5,419 nt of DNA, from positions 1-5,419 of the forward strand of contig JBIKXS010000076.1 in assembly GCA_044355655.1 (NCBI GenBank), in the 5' to 3' direction. The notes beneath the pieces are model-generated. The model had not been told where the DNA came from. It ran no database searches and saw only the letters and a list, made by a program, of their open reading frames with translations. The stretch comes from UBA3064 sp023258775 (GTDB taxonomy: Bacteria > Pseudomonadota > Gammaproteobacteria > Burkholderiales > Burkholderiaceae_E). A program made the position numbers and the translations under genes. Below are positions 1-4,946 of this stretch, one piece after another (the stretch's first letter is position 1; every line of letters starts with the position of its first letter).

Positions 1-100
1 TCATGGCAGCAAGCAGCATGCGAATCGTGAGCAAACGATCCTGATCGCGCGCCTTCATCGCCGTCTTCATGTCGTCTTGGATACGCTGTTTAAGACTCAT
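1..100 (-). CDS. yqeY: GatB/YqeY domain protein, N-terminal part (cut by window edge)
   Basis: The first 33 codons are visible, read leftward from an ATG at 98-100; the rest lies outside the window. The start MSLKQRIQDDMKTAMKARDQ followed by DRLLTIRMLLAAM is the typical helical N-terminus of the YqeY family, whose members are about 150 residues. The family resembles the tail domain of GatB, the tRNA-dependent amidotransferase subunit, but the cellular role of stand-alone YqeY is not well settled. A GAGG Shine-Dalgarno sequence (109-112) lies 8 nt before the ATG and supports this start. The gene follows rpsU on the same strand but is separated from it by an intrinsic terminator, so it needs read-through or its own promoter; I could not recognise a good promoter in 101-170. 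In related bacteria dnaG and rpoD often follow. Confidence 0.9.
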   Translation of the reverse strand, partial: MSLKQRIQDDMKTAMKARDQDRLLTIRMLLAAM

Positions 101-170
101 CGCTAAAACCTCGGTCGAACTGAGAGGAGAAAGAACACCAGCTGGCTAAATCACCATTTGGTTCAAGAAG

Positions 171-206
171 AAAAAGCCGGAAGGCTTTGGAGCATTCCGG
201 CTTTTT
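171..206 (-). terminator. Intrinsic terminator after rpsU
   Basis: A perfect 12-bp inverted repeat, AAAAAGCCGGAA (171-182) and TTCCGGCTTTTT (195-206), encloses a 12-nt loop. Read on the minus strand, the GC-rich core GCCGGAA/TTCCGGC is followed by TTTTTCTTCTT, as expected for a Rho-independent terminator about 90 nt after the rpsU stop. The plus strand also ends in a T run (CTTTTTT), so the structure could work in both directions, though no plus-strand gene is visible just before it. It separates rpsU from yqeY. Confidence 0.88.
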
Positions 207-295
207 TGGCTGTTAAAACCTGTGAAGCTTGTCGAGCGCTTGAAGACTTTCGCTTAAAGGCTTTCTGAAGCTTTCAGACTGCTGACAGCGCTTGC

Positions 296-508
296 CTAGT
301 ACTTGCGCTTCGGTAGCATCATGCTACGGATACGCTTGTAATGACGCTTAACCGCGGCTGCTTTCTTGCGCTTACGCTCAGCAGTCGGTTTTTCGTAAAA
401 TTCGCGGGCCCTTAGCTCGGTGATGATTCCGGTCTTTTCAATAGTGCGTTTGAAGCGACGCAAGGCAACGTCAAACGGCTCGTTTTCTTTGACTCGGATA
501 ATCGGCAT
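296..508 (-). CDS. rpsU: 30S ribosomal protein S21
   Basis: This encodes the 70-residue small-subunit protein S21, which binds near the mRNA exit/anti-Shine-Dalgarno region of the 30S subunit and helps initiation. The protein starts MPIIRVKENEPFDVALRRFK, continues RTIEKTGIITELRAREFYEKP, and ends in a highly basic tail (RKRKKAAAVKRHYKRIRS... PKRKY). Both length and sequence match the betaproteobacterial family. The reading frame stays open far upstream, to 691, but that part overlaps the flavoprotein gene. The ATG at 506-508 is chosen because the conserved protein begins there and an unusually strong Shine-Dalgarno precedes it. Only 7 nt separate it from the upstream flavoprotein stop, so co-transcription or translational coupling is likely. 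An intrinsic terminator follows. Identification is very secure. Confidence 0.97.
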   Translation of the reverse strand: MPIIRVKENEPFDVALRRFKRTIEKTGIITELRAREFYEKPTAERKRKKAAAVKRHYKRIRSMMLPKRKY

Positions 509-514
509 AGACTC

Positions 515-525
515 ATCACCCCCTT
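515..525 (-). promoter_or_regulatory. Extended Shine-Dalgarno of rpsU containing the upstream stop codon
   Basis: Read on the minus strand, AAGGGGGTGAT (525 to 515) matches the ideal anti-16S complement AAGGAGGTGAT at 10 of 11 positions and ends 6 nt before the rpsU ATG. The TGA inside it (518-516) is the stop codon of the upstream flavoprotein gene. Ribosomes finishing that gene therefore terminate on the rpsU ribosome-binding site. This decides the rpsU start. Confidence 0.85.
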
Positions 526-1781
526 TCGTTGAGATAGCCTTCCAGTATAACCGATATCGCGCGTGCCGCGCTCCAGGCCGACGACCAGGCCCATTGAAAG
601 TTGTAGCCGCCCAACCATCCGGTGATATCGACCACCTCGCCCAGAAAAAACAAACCAGGGTGCTTAAGCGATTGCATGCTTCGCGGATCAAGCTCAGTCA
701 CATCAACCCCGCCTGCAGCGACTTCGGCCTTTTTCCAGCCTTCAGTGCCTGTCGGCAGCAACCGATCGCGCTCAAGAATCTGGCCGAGTTGGCGAATCGC
801 GCGATCAGGCCATTGATCGATCGTCGTACCTAGCTCGGGCAGTTGTGCACCCGACATGCCAAGCCGTTGCTGCAAGAATCGCCTTGGCATTGACAAGGTC
901 GGATCAGCCCCACCAAAGAGACGCTCAAGACTTTGCCGCTGGGTGGCCTTTTGCTTGACCCAGCGCTCGGCAAAATCGCGCGCAAGCCCAGTGGGTGCCC
1001 AACGTAATTCAAGCGCTTGGTCTTGGGCCCAATACGATGAAATTTGCAAGATCGCTGGCCCCGACAAGCCTCGATGCGTAAAGAGCAGGTCTTCGTCAAA
1101 ACTCGGCGCACTGCGCTGGGTCGGCAAACTCACCCGAACTTTTAGCGAAACACCCGCCAAGGCGGCATTGGCCATCCAGGGTGTTTGGAGGGTGAGGGGA
1201 ACCAGGGCAGGACGCGGCTCAATAAGCTTTAAGCCCAGCGATACCGCAAGACGTTGCCCCCAATCACTTGCACCAATCGCTGGTATCGAAGGACCCCCAC
1301 TTGCGATCACCAGCATCCGGCTGCGCAAAGGCCCTGCGTCGCTCTCAAGGCTAAAGCAGGGGCCTTGGTCATAGTCAGGCCGTACCGCGTGCACAGTGCT
1401 TGCCATGATGCGCTGAGCACCCGCTAGCTGAGCGCGACGATCAAGCCAGCGAATCACTGCGTCGCTGCCCTGATCGCAAAAGAGCTGGCCGCGGTGTTTT
1501 TCGTGAACCGATAAGCCATCACGCCTGAATTCGGCTAGAAAGGCATCAGGCCCAAAGGCATTCAAAGCCTGCCGTGCAAAGCGCGGCTCCTGACCGTGAT
1601 AACGATCGAGTTTGGCACCTTCGAGGTTAGTGATATTGCAGCGTCCACCGCCCGAGATGCGAATTTTTTCGGCAAGTTTGGTGCTGTGATCGAGCAGCAA
1701 GACGCGAAAGCGTCCAGGTTGCAGGCTTCCAGCAAAAAATAGCCCTGCCGCGCCTGCGCCCACCACAATGACATCGTGCAT
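516..1781 (-). CDS. BaiN/HI0933/YhiN-family FAD-dependent oxidoreductase
   Basis: A 421-residue flavoprotein of the HI0933/YhiN/BaiN family. The N-terminal Rossmann dinucleotide-binding motif is VIVVGAGAAG (residues 4-13). Family signatures follow: GGGRCNITN (44-52), a SGGPSIPAIGASDWG segment (171-185), LLFTHRGLSGPA (232-243), AEVAAGGVD (352-360) and the C-terminal GEVVDITGWLGGYNFQWAWS (381-400) that closes the FAD site. The physiological substrate of most members is unknown; BaiN itself was linked to gut bile-acid dehydroxylation, which should not be transferred to this protein. The frame is open to 1901, but conserved sequence begins at MHDVIVVG (ATG 1779-1781), with a weak GGA 7 nt upstream. 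A second ATG at 1791-1793 would add four residues (MDQI). It is divergent from tsaD with almost no spacer, and its stop lies in the rpsU ribosome-binding site. Cytosolic: no signal peptide or membrane segment is seen. Confidence 0.93.
   Translation of the reverse strand: MHDVIVVGAGAAGLFFAGSLQPGRFRVLLLDHSTKLAEKIRISGGGRCNITNLEGAKLDRYHGQEPRFARQALNAFGPDAFLAEFRRDGLSVHEKHRGQLFCDQGSDAVIRWLDRRAQLAGAQRIMASTVHAVRPDYDQGPCFSLESDAGPLRSRMLVIASGGPSIPAIGASDWGQRLAVSLGLKLIEPRPALVPLTLQTPWMANAALAGVSLKVRVSLPTQRSAPSFDEDLLFTHRGLSGPAILQISSYWAQDQALELRWAPTGLARDFAERWVKQKATQRQSLERLFGGADPTLSMPRRFLQQRLGMSGAQLPELGTTIDQWPDRAIRQLGQILERDRLLPTGTEGWKKAEVAAGGVDVTELDPRSMQSLKHPGLFFLGEVVDITGWLGGYNFQWAWSSAWSAARAISVILEGYLNERG
544..549 (-). 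promoter_or_regulatory. Possible -10 element for rpsU inside the flavoprotein gene
   Basis: On the minus strand TATACT (549 to 544) matches TATAAT at 5 of 6 positions and would start transcription near 537, about 30 nt before the rpsU ATG. There is no recognisable TTGACA-like -35 box at the proper distance; that stretch is GC-rich (AGCGCG). The upstream bases GGT are not an extended -10 TGn. This is a weak candidate, listed because rpsU is usually expressed much more strongly than a flavoenzyme gene and so may need its own promoter. Confidence 0.25.
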
Positions 1782-1791
1782 TATCTGGTCC

Positions 1792-2850
1792 ATGCTTGTT
1801 TTAGGTATTGAGACATCCTGTGACGATACCGGGGTTGCGCTTTTTGACAGCGATCGCGGCATTCTCGCTGAAGCCTTGCACTCGCAAGTCGCCATGCACA
1901 CCCGATACGGCGGTGTTGTGCCCGAACTTGCCTCGCGTGATCACTTAGCACGTCTAAGTCCGATGATTTTGCGCTGCATGGCTGCTGCCAAACGAGAACT
2001 TCGTGATCTCGATGCGATTGCCTGGACGCAAGGTCCAGGTTTAGCAGGCGCCTTACTCGTTGGCGCATCGCTTGGAAGCTCGCTTGCGCTCAGTCTTGGC
2101 ATTAAGGGGCTTGGGATCCATCATTTGGAGGGGCATTTGCTCTCACCTTTGCTTGATGACCATCCGCCTGCTTTTCCCTTTATTGCTTTACTTTGCTCGG
2201 GAGGCCACACCCAGTTGATGCTAGTCCAGCAACTCGGCAATTACGAGCTTCTTGGCGACACCTTAGACGATGCCGCTGGCGAAGCCTTCGATAAGAGCGC
2301 GAAAATGATGGGTTTGGGCTACCCGGGTGGACCTGCGATTGCCGCACTTGCAGAAGAAGGTAACCCGACACGCTACCCCCTCCCCCGTCCGATGCTGCGA
2401 TCAGGTGATTTGGATTTCAGCTTCAGTGGCTTAAAGACCGCGGTGCGAACTAAGCTTGCCTCGCTTGGGGTGAAGGCTGACGATGAGCAATCGATGGAGG
2501 CCCTCAGCCACGAGCAGCGCGCCGATGTGGCGGCAAGCCTTCAGGCTGCGATTTGCGAGGTCTTGGTGAACAAATCGATGGCGGCCATGGAAAAAACCGG
2601 TCAACAAAGGCTTGTGATTGCAGGAGGCGTTAGCGCCAACAATGAACTGCGAAGGCAACTCAAGCTGGCTTGCGAGCGTCGCGGCTTTCAGCTTCACTTT
2701 CCAGCGCTTAAGCTTTGTACCGACAACGGCGCGATGATTGCACTGGCAGCGTCAATGCGGCTCGAACGCGGCGAAGGACTTCAGGGCGAAGAACTTGCCC
2801 GTGTTGGAGCAAGCGTTCGCCCGCGCTGGCCATTACATGGACTCAAGTAA
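1792..2850 (+). CDS. tsaD: tRNA N6-adenosine threonylcarbamoyltransferase TsaD
   Basis: TsaD (Kae1/Gcp/YgjD) transfers the threonylcarbamoyl group from TC-AMP to A37 of ANN-decoding tRNAs, forming t6A together with TsaB and TsaE; it is generally essential. The 352-residue product has the family features in order: the start MLVLGIETSCDDTGVAL, YGGVVPELASRDH (39-51), the metal-binding HLEGH (H111, H115), SGGHT (136-140), GDTLDDAAGEAFDK (155-168), FSGLK (211-215), GGVSANN (268-274) and CTDNGAM with metal ligand D301. An in-frame ATG at 1768 would add eight residues not seen in the family, so the ATG at 1792-1794 is preferred although no clear Shine-Dalgarno precedes it. The first bases overlap the alternative start of the divergent flavoprotein gene. 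The 3' end overlaps the convergent ROK kinase gene by 18 bp. Confidence 0.97.
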   Translation: MLVLGIETSCDDTGVALFDSDRGILAEALHSQVAMHTRYGGVVPELASRDHLARLSPMILRCMAAAKRELRDLDAIAWTQGPGLAGALLVGASLGSSLALSLGIKGLGIHHLEGHLLSPLLDDHPPAFPFIALLCSGGHTQLMLVQQLGNYELLGDTLDDAAGEAFDKSAKMMGLGYPGGPAIAALAEEGNPTRYPLPRPMLRSGDLDFSFSGLKTAVRTKLASLGVKADDEQSMEALSHEQRADVAASLQAAICEVLVNKSMAAMEKTGQQRLVIAGGVSANNELRRQLKLACERRGFQLHFPALKLCTDNGAMIALAASMRLERGEGLQGEELARVGASVRPRWPLHGLK

Positions 2851-3753
2851 CCAGGCAGCCCCACGAACCCCTGAGGCATCACCGTGAAGCGCCGGACGCA
2901 GGCGGGTTTTCGGTTGTCGGTTTGAAAAAACCCAGGCCTGCCAGCGTGCAGGCACCTCGTCATAAATCGCGGCAAGCTGGCTTAAACCGCCACCGAGCAC
3001 GATCACCTCGGGGTCGATGATATTGATCACCATGGCAAGCGCCCTTGCGAGTCGATCATAAAAGCGCTCAAGCGCCTCGGGTGCACGGGGATCGTTCAGG
3101 GCAGCTTGAGCGTTGCCGTCGTGAAGACCGATATCGCTTGCAAGTGCAGGCCCGCTAAGGAAGCATTCGATGCACGCATGGCGCAAACACCAGCAACGCG
3201 GACCTGGAGCCTCGCCCCAATCCACGCGTGGCCAGGGTAGGCTGACATGACCCCATTCGCCTGCAAGGCCCCCAGCACCTGCCCAGAGCTTACGGTTAAC
3301 GACCAAGCCGGCACCAACCCCTGTGCCCAAAATCACTGCAAACACGCAAGAAAAGCCTGCCCCAGCGCCGTCTTCAGCTTCGGATAAGGCAAGGCAATTG
3401 GCATCATTAGCCATGGCGATAGGCTCGCCCAGCAAGGCCTGCAAGTCATCTCTCATCGCGTGACCAATCAGCCAGGTGGAATTGGCATTACGAACAATGC
3501 CATGCTCGTCGAGAGAACCCGGGATGCCAATCCCTATACTGCAATGGCGAGCAGGCGGATGCGCTTGCCGTGCAGCCTGCAAAAGTGCCCCAATCTGATG
3601 AAGACTTGCTTGATAATCGCCTTTGGGCGTGGGAACGCGTTGGCCCCAAATCGCCTGCCCTTGAGGGTTGAGCAGAATCGCTTCGGTTTTTGTGCCTCCT
3701 AAATCGACACCCCATCGATAGCTGCCCGGTCGTCCTGGTCGCTCTTGCTTCAC
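2833..3753 (-). CDS. mak: ROK-family sugar kinase, Mak-like fructokinase
   Basis: A 306-residue ROK kinase, close in length and wording to E. coli Mak (manno(fructo)kinase), which phosphorylates fructose with ATP. Visible features: N-terminal phosphate-binding DLGGTKTE (17-24), GIGIPGS (74-80), the Mak-like NANSTWL (89-95), catalytic ANDANCLALSEA (D117), the ATP-site ILGTGVGAGL (141-150), AGEWGH (164-169), a zinc-binding cluster, the late DPEVIVLGGGLS (237-248) and HGDASGVRGAAWL (290-302). The putative zinc ligands H169, C187, C189 and C194 are all present, but the glycines that usually surround them are Leu190 and Ala193. Translation starts at a GTG (3751-3753) directly after the plsY TAA, with CAAAGG (3759-3764) 5 nt upstream. 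It is the last gene of the minus-strand set and runs 18 bp into the tsaD end. Fructose as substrate is inferred from similarity; other hexoses are possible. Confidence 0.88.
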   Translation of the reverse strand: MKQERPGRPGSYRWGVDLGGTKTEAILLNPQGQAIWGQRVPTPKGDYQASLHQIGALLQAARQAHPPARHCSIGIGIPGSLDEHGIVRNANSTWLIGHAMRDDLQALLGEPIAMANDANCLALSEAEDGAGAGFSCVFAVILGTGVGAGLVVNRKLWAGAGGLAGEWGHVSLPWPRVDWGEAPGPRCWCLRHACIECFLSGPALASDIGLHDGNAQAALNDPRAPEALERFYDRLARALAMVINIIDPEVIVLGGGLSQLAAIYDEVPARWQAWVFSNRQPKTRLRPALHGDASGVRGAAWLLESM

Positions 3754-4377
3754 TTAAGCCTTTGAACGCTGACCAATTTTTGATTCCTCACCCCGCAAGA
3801 GCTTCGTGATATTGGGACGATGTCTGAGCACCAGCAAGATGCTCATCACGCTCACGCCCGCAACCAAGTCCAAGCCGCCATGAAAAACATAGGCAAAACC
3901 GGGCGCAACAAAGGCTGCGGTCAATGCAGCCAGGGAAGAGTAGCGAAAGACGATCGCTGTGATGAGCCAGGTCAACACCGTGGCCATTCCCATCCATGGG
4001 TGAAGCATCAACAGCACGCCTGCGGCAGTCGCCACGCCTTTGCCGCCCTGGAATCGGTGCCATATGGGAAACAAGTGCCCGATGAACGCGGAAAGACCCA
4101 CTAAGGCAAGACCGGCCATGCCTTGTTGGTGAAGTTTGGCAGTAGCCACCGCGAGCGCCACCGCCAAAATACCTTTGCCGGTATCACCGAGCAAGGTCCA
4201 GATCGCTGCTTGACGATTGCCGGTACGCAAGACATTGGTTGCACCCGGATTGCCTGATCCATAACTGTGGGGATCGGGCAAACCCATCCAATGACTCACC
4301 CAGACCGCAAAAGAAATCGACCCAATCAAGTAGGCAAGTAGGGCCATGAGGGCAAGAATTGCTGGGGCTTGGCTCAA
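3754..4377 (-). CDS. plsY: Acyl-phosphate:glycerol-3-phosphate acyltransferase PlsY
   Basis: PlsY is an inner-membrane enzyme that moves the acyl group from acyl-phosphate (made by PlsX) to position 1 of glycerol-3-phosphate, giving lysophosphatidic acid. The 207-residue product is very hydrophobic with about five membrane segments. It carries the conserved loops SGNPGATNVLR (41-51), GDTGKG (64-69), GHLFPIWHRFQGGKGVAT (100-117) and the late RHRPNI (185-190). The start is taken as TTG (4375-4377), because AAGAAGG (4387-4393) lies 9 nt upstream and this gives an N-terminus like E. coli PlsY. The first ATG (4345-4347) would remove ten residues, begin inside the first membrane helix region and has no Shine-Dalgarno. 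The gene follows ybaK after 56 nt and its TAA abuts the GTG of the kinase gene. Confidence 0.95.
   Translation of the reverse strand: MSQAPAILALMALLAYLIGSISFAVWVSHWMGLPDPHSYGSGNPGATNVLRTGNRQAAIWTLLGDTGKGILAVALAVATAKLHQQGMAGLALVGLSAFIGHLFPIWHRFQGGKGVATAAGVLLMLHPWMGMATVLTWLITAIVFRYSSLAALTAAFVAPGFAYVFHGGLDLVAGVSVMSILLVLRHRPNITKLLRGEESKIGQRSKA
3759..3764 (-). promoter_or_regulatory. Shine-Dalgarno of the ROK kinase inside the plsY end
   Basis: Minus-strand CAAAGG lies in the last codons of plsY, 5 nt before the GTG. The spacer contains the plsY stop TAA, so the terminating ribosome is placed on the initiation region of the next gene. Confidence 0.55.
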
Positions 4378-4433
4378 GGGGTGCAGCCTTCTTTATGGGG
4401 TGCGCGTAGCTTCATCATCGCATGCAGGCTCAT
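4378..4433 (-). other. Spacer between ybaK and plsY
   Basis: These 56 nt are the longest gap in the minus-strand set. They contain the plsY Shine-Dalgarno and two copies of GGGGTGC (plus strand, 4378-4384 and 4397-4403). I see no terminator hairpin. The only promoter-like sequence is CATAAA (4392-4397), which lacks a -35 box, so read-through from ybaK is the simplest view. Confidence 0.5.
4387..4393 (-). promoter_or_regulatory. Shine-Dalgarno deciding the TTG start of plsY
   Basis: Minus-strand AAGAAGG (4393 to 4387) is followed by 9 nt and then TTG. No comparable sequence precedes the in-frame ATG 30 nt further downstream, so this site favours the longer TTG-initiated PlsY. Confidence 0.6.
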
Positions 4434-4928
4434 TTACTCATCAACCAAGGCGCAATGCACAGGCTTGGCAAGCAAGACCTTGCTTAGCACCTGCGGTGAT
4501 AGGCCGAGCAAAAAGCCGCGTCGCCCACCATTGATATAAATTTTAGGTAAATCCAGAATGCTTGCCTCGACGTAAACTGGCATGGCTTTGCGCAAACCGA
4601 ATGGTGAAGTGCCACCGACTTGATAGCCTGAATGCCGCTGAGCGACCCCCACATCGCAAGGCTCAATGCTTTTTCGCCCAATTTGCCTCGCTAATTGCTT
4701 GGTCGACACCTTACGATCACCATGCATCAGCATGATTAAGGGCTTTTTTTGCTCGTCTTGCATCACCAGGGTTTTGACCACTTGATGTTCGTCGACTTGC
4801 AATTGTCTTGCCGACTCGGCCGTACCACCGTGCTCGACATAATCGTAAGCATGTTCGCTAAAGGCAAGCTTCTGGCGTCGCAACCACTGCGTGGCAGGCG
4901 TCTCTGAAATATGTCGGGATGCACTCAT
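4434..4928 (-). CDS. ybaK: Cys-tRNA(Pro)/Cys-tRNA(Cys) deacylase YbaK/EbsC
   Basis: A 164-residue member of the YbaK/EbsC family, single-domain relatives of the ProRS editing (INS) domain. The best-studied members hydrolyse Cys-tRNA(Pro) formed when prolyl-tRNA synthetase mischarges cysteine, often bound in a complex with ProRS and tRNA. Seen in order: TPATQWLRRQK (10-20), YDYVEHGGTAESARQL (28-43), VVKTLV (50-55) with K52 at the place of the functionally important lysine of the family, HGDRKVSTKQLA (69-80), GYQVGGTSPFG (101-111) and YINGGRRGF (131-139). The ATG at 4926-4928 begins 18 nt after the xerD stop; an AAGG (4941-4944) lies 12 nt upstream, rather far but usable. Probably co-transcribed with xerD. 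The cysteine specificity is family knowledge, not visible here. Confidence 0.94.
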   Translation of the reverse strand: MSASRHISETPATQWLRRQKLAFSEHAYDYVEHGGTAESARQLQVDEHQVVKTLVMQDEQKKPLIMLMHGDRKVSTKQLARQIGRKSIEPCDVGVAQRHSGYQVGGTSPFGLRKAMPVYVEASILDLPKIYINGGRRGFLLGLSPQVLSKVLLAKPVHCALVDE

Positions 4929-4946
4929 GCTGATCGAAGGCCTTGC

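Noticed and set aside
264..278. Small palindrome TCTGAA-GCT-TTCAGA after rpsU
   Set aside because: A 6-bp AT-rich stem with a 3-nt loop and no T tract; may fold in the rpsU 3' leader but there is no support for a function.
235..294. Two copies of AGCGCTTG in the rpsU-yqeY gap
   Set aside because: Only 8 bp, and the GCGCTT core occurs elsewhere nearby in coding sequence; no array or element structure.
509..691. N-terminal extension of rpsU (131-residue open frame)
   Set aside because: The extension overlaps the flavoprotein gene, has no similarity to S21, and the strong Shine-Dalgarno points to the 70-residue form.
856..1374. 172-codon open frame on the plus strand opposite the flavoprotein gene
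   Set aside because: Antisense shadow of a well-conserved gene in GC-rich DNA; the product is low-complexity Arg/Ser-rich with no recognisable domain or ribosome-binding site.
1844..1849. Perfect TTGACA on the plus strand
   Set aside because: It lies within tsaD codons and has no -10 box 16-18 nt downstream; coincidence in coding sequence.
1782..1860. CTGTCA-16 nt-TATCGT as a minus-strand promoter for the flavoprotein gene
   Set aside because: Only 4 of 6 matches in each box, inside tsaD coding sequence; not better than chance.
1782..1901. 40-residue N-terminal extension of the flavoprotein
   Set aside because: It would overlap the tsaD start region by over 100 bp and precede the Rossmann motif, which normally begins within a few residues of the start.
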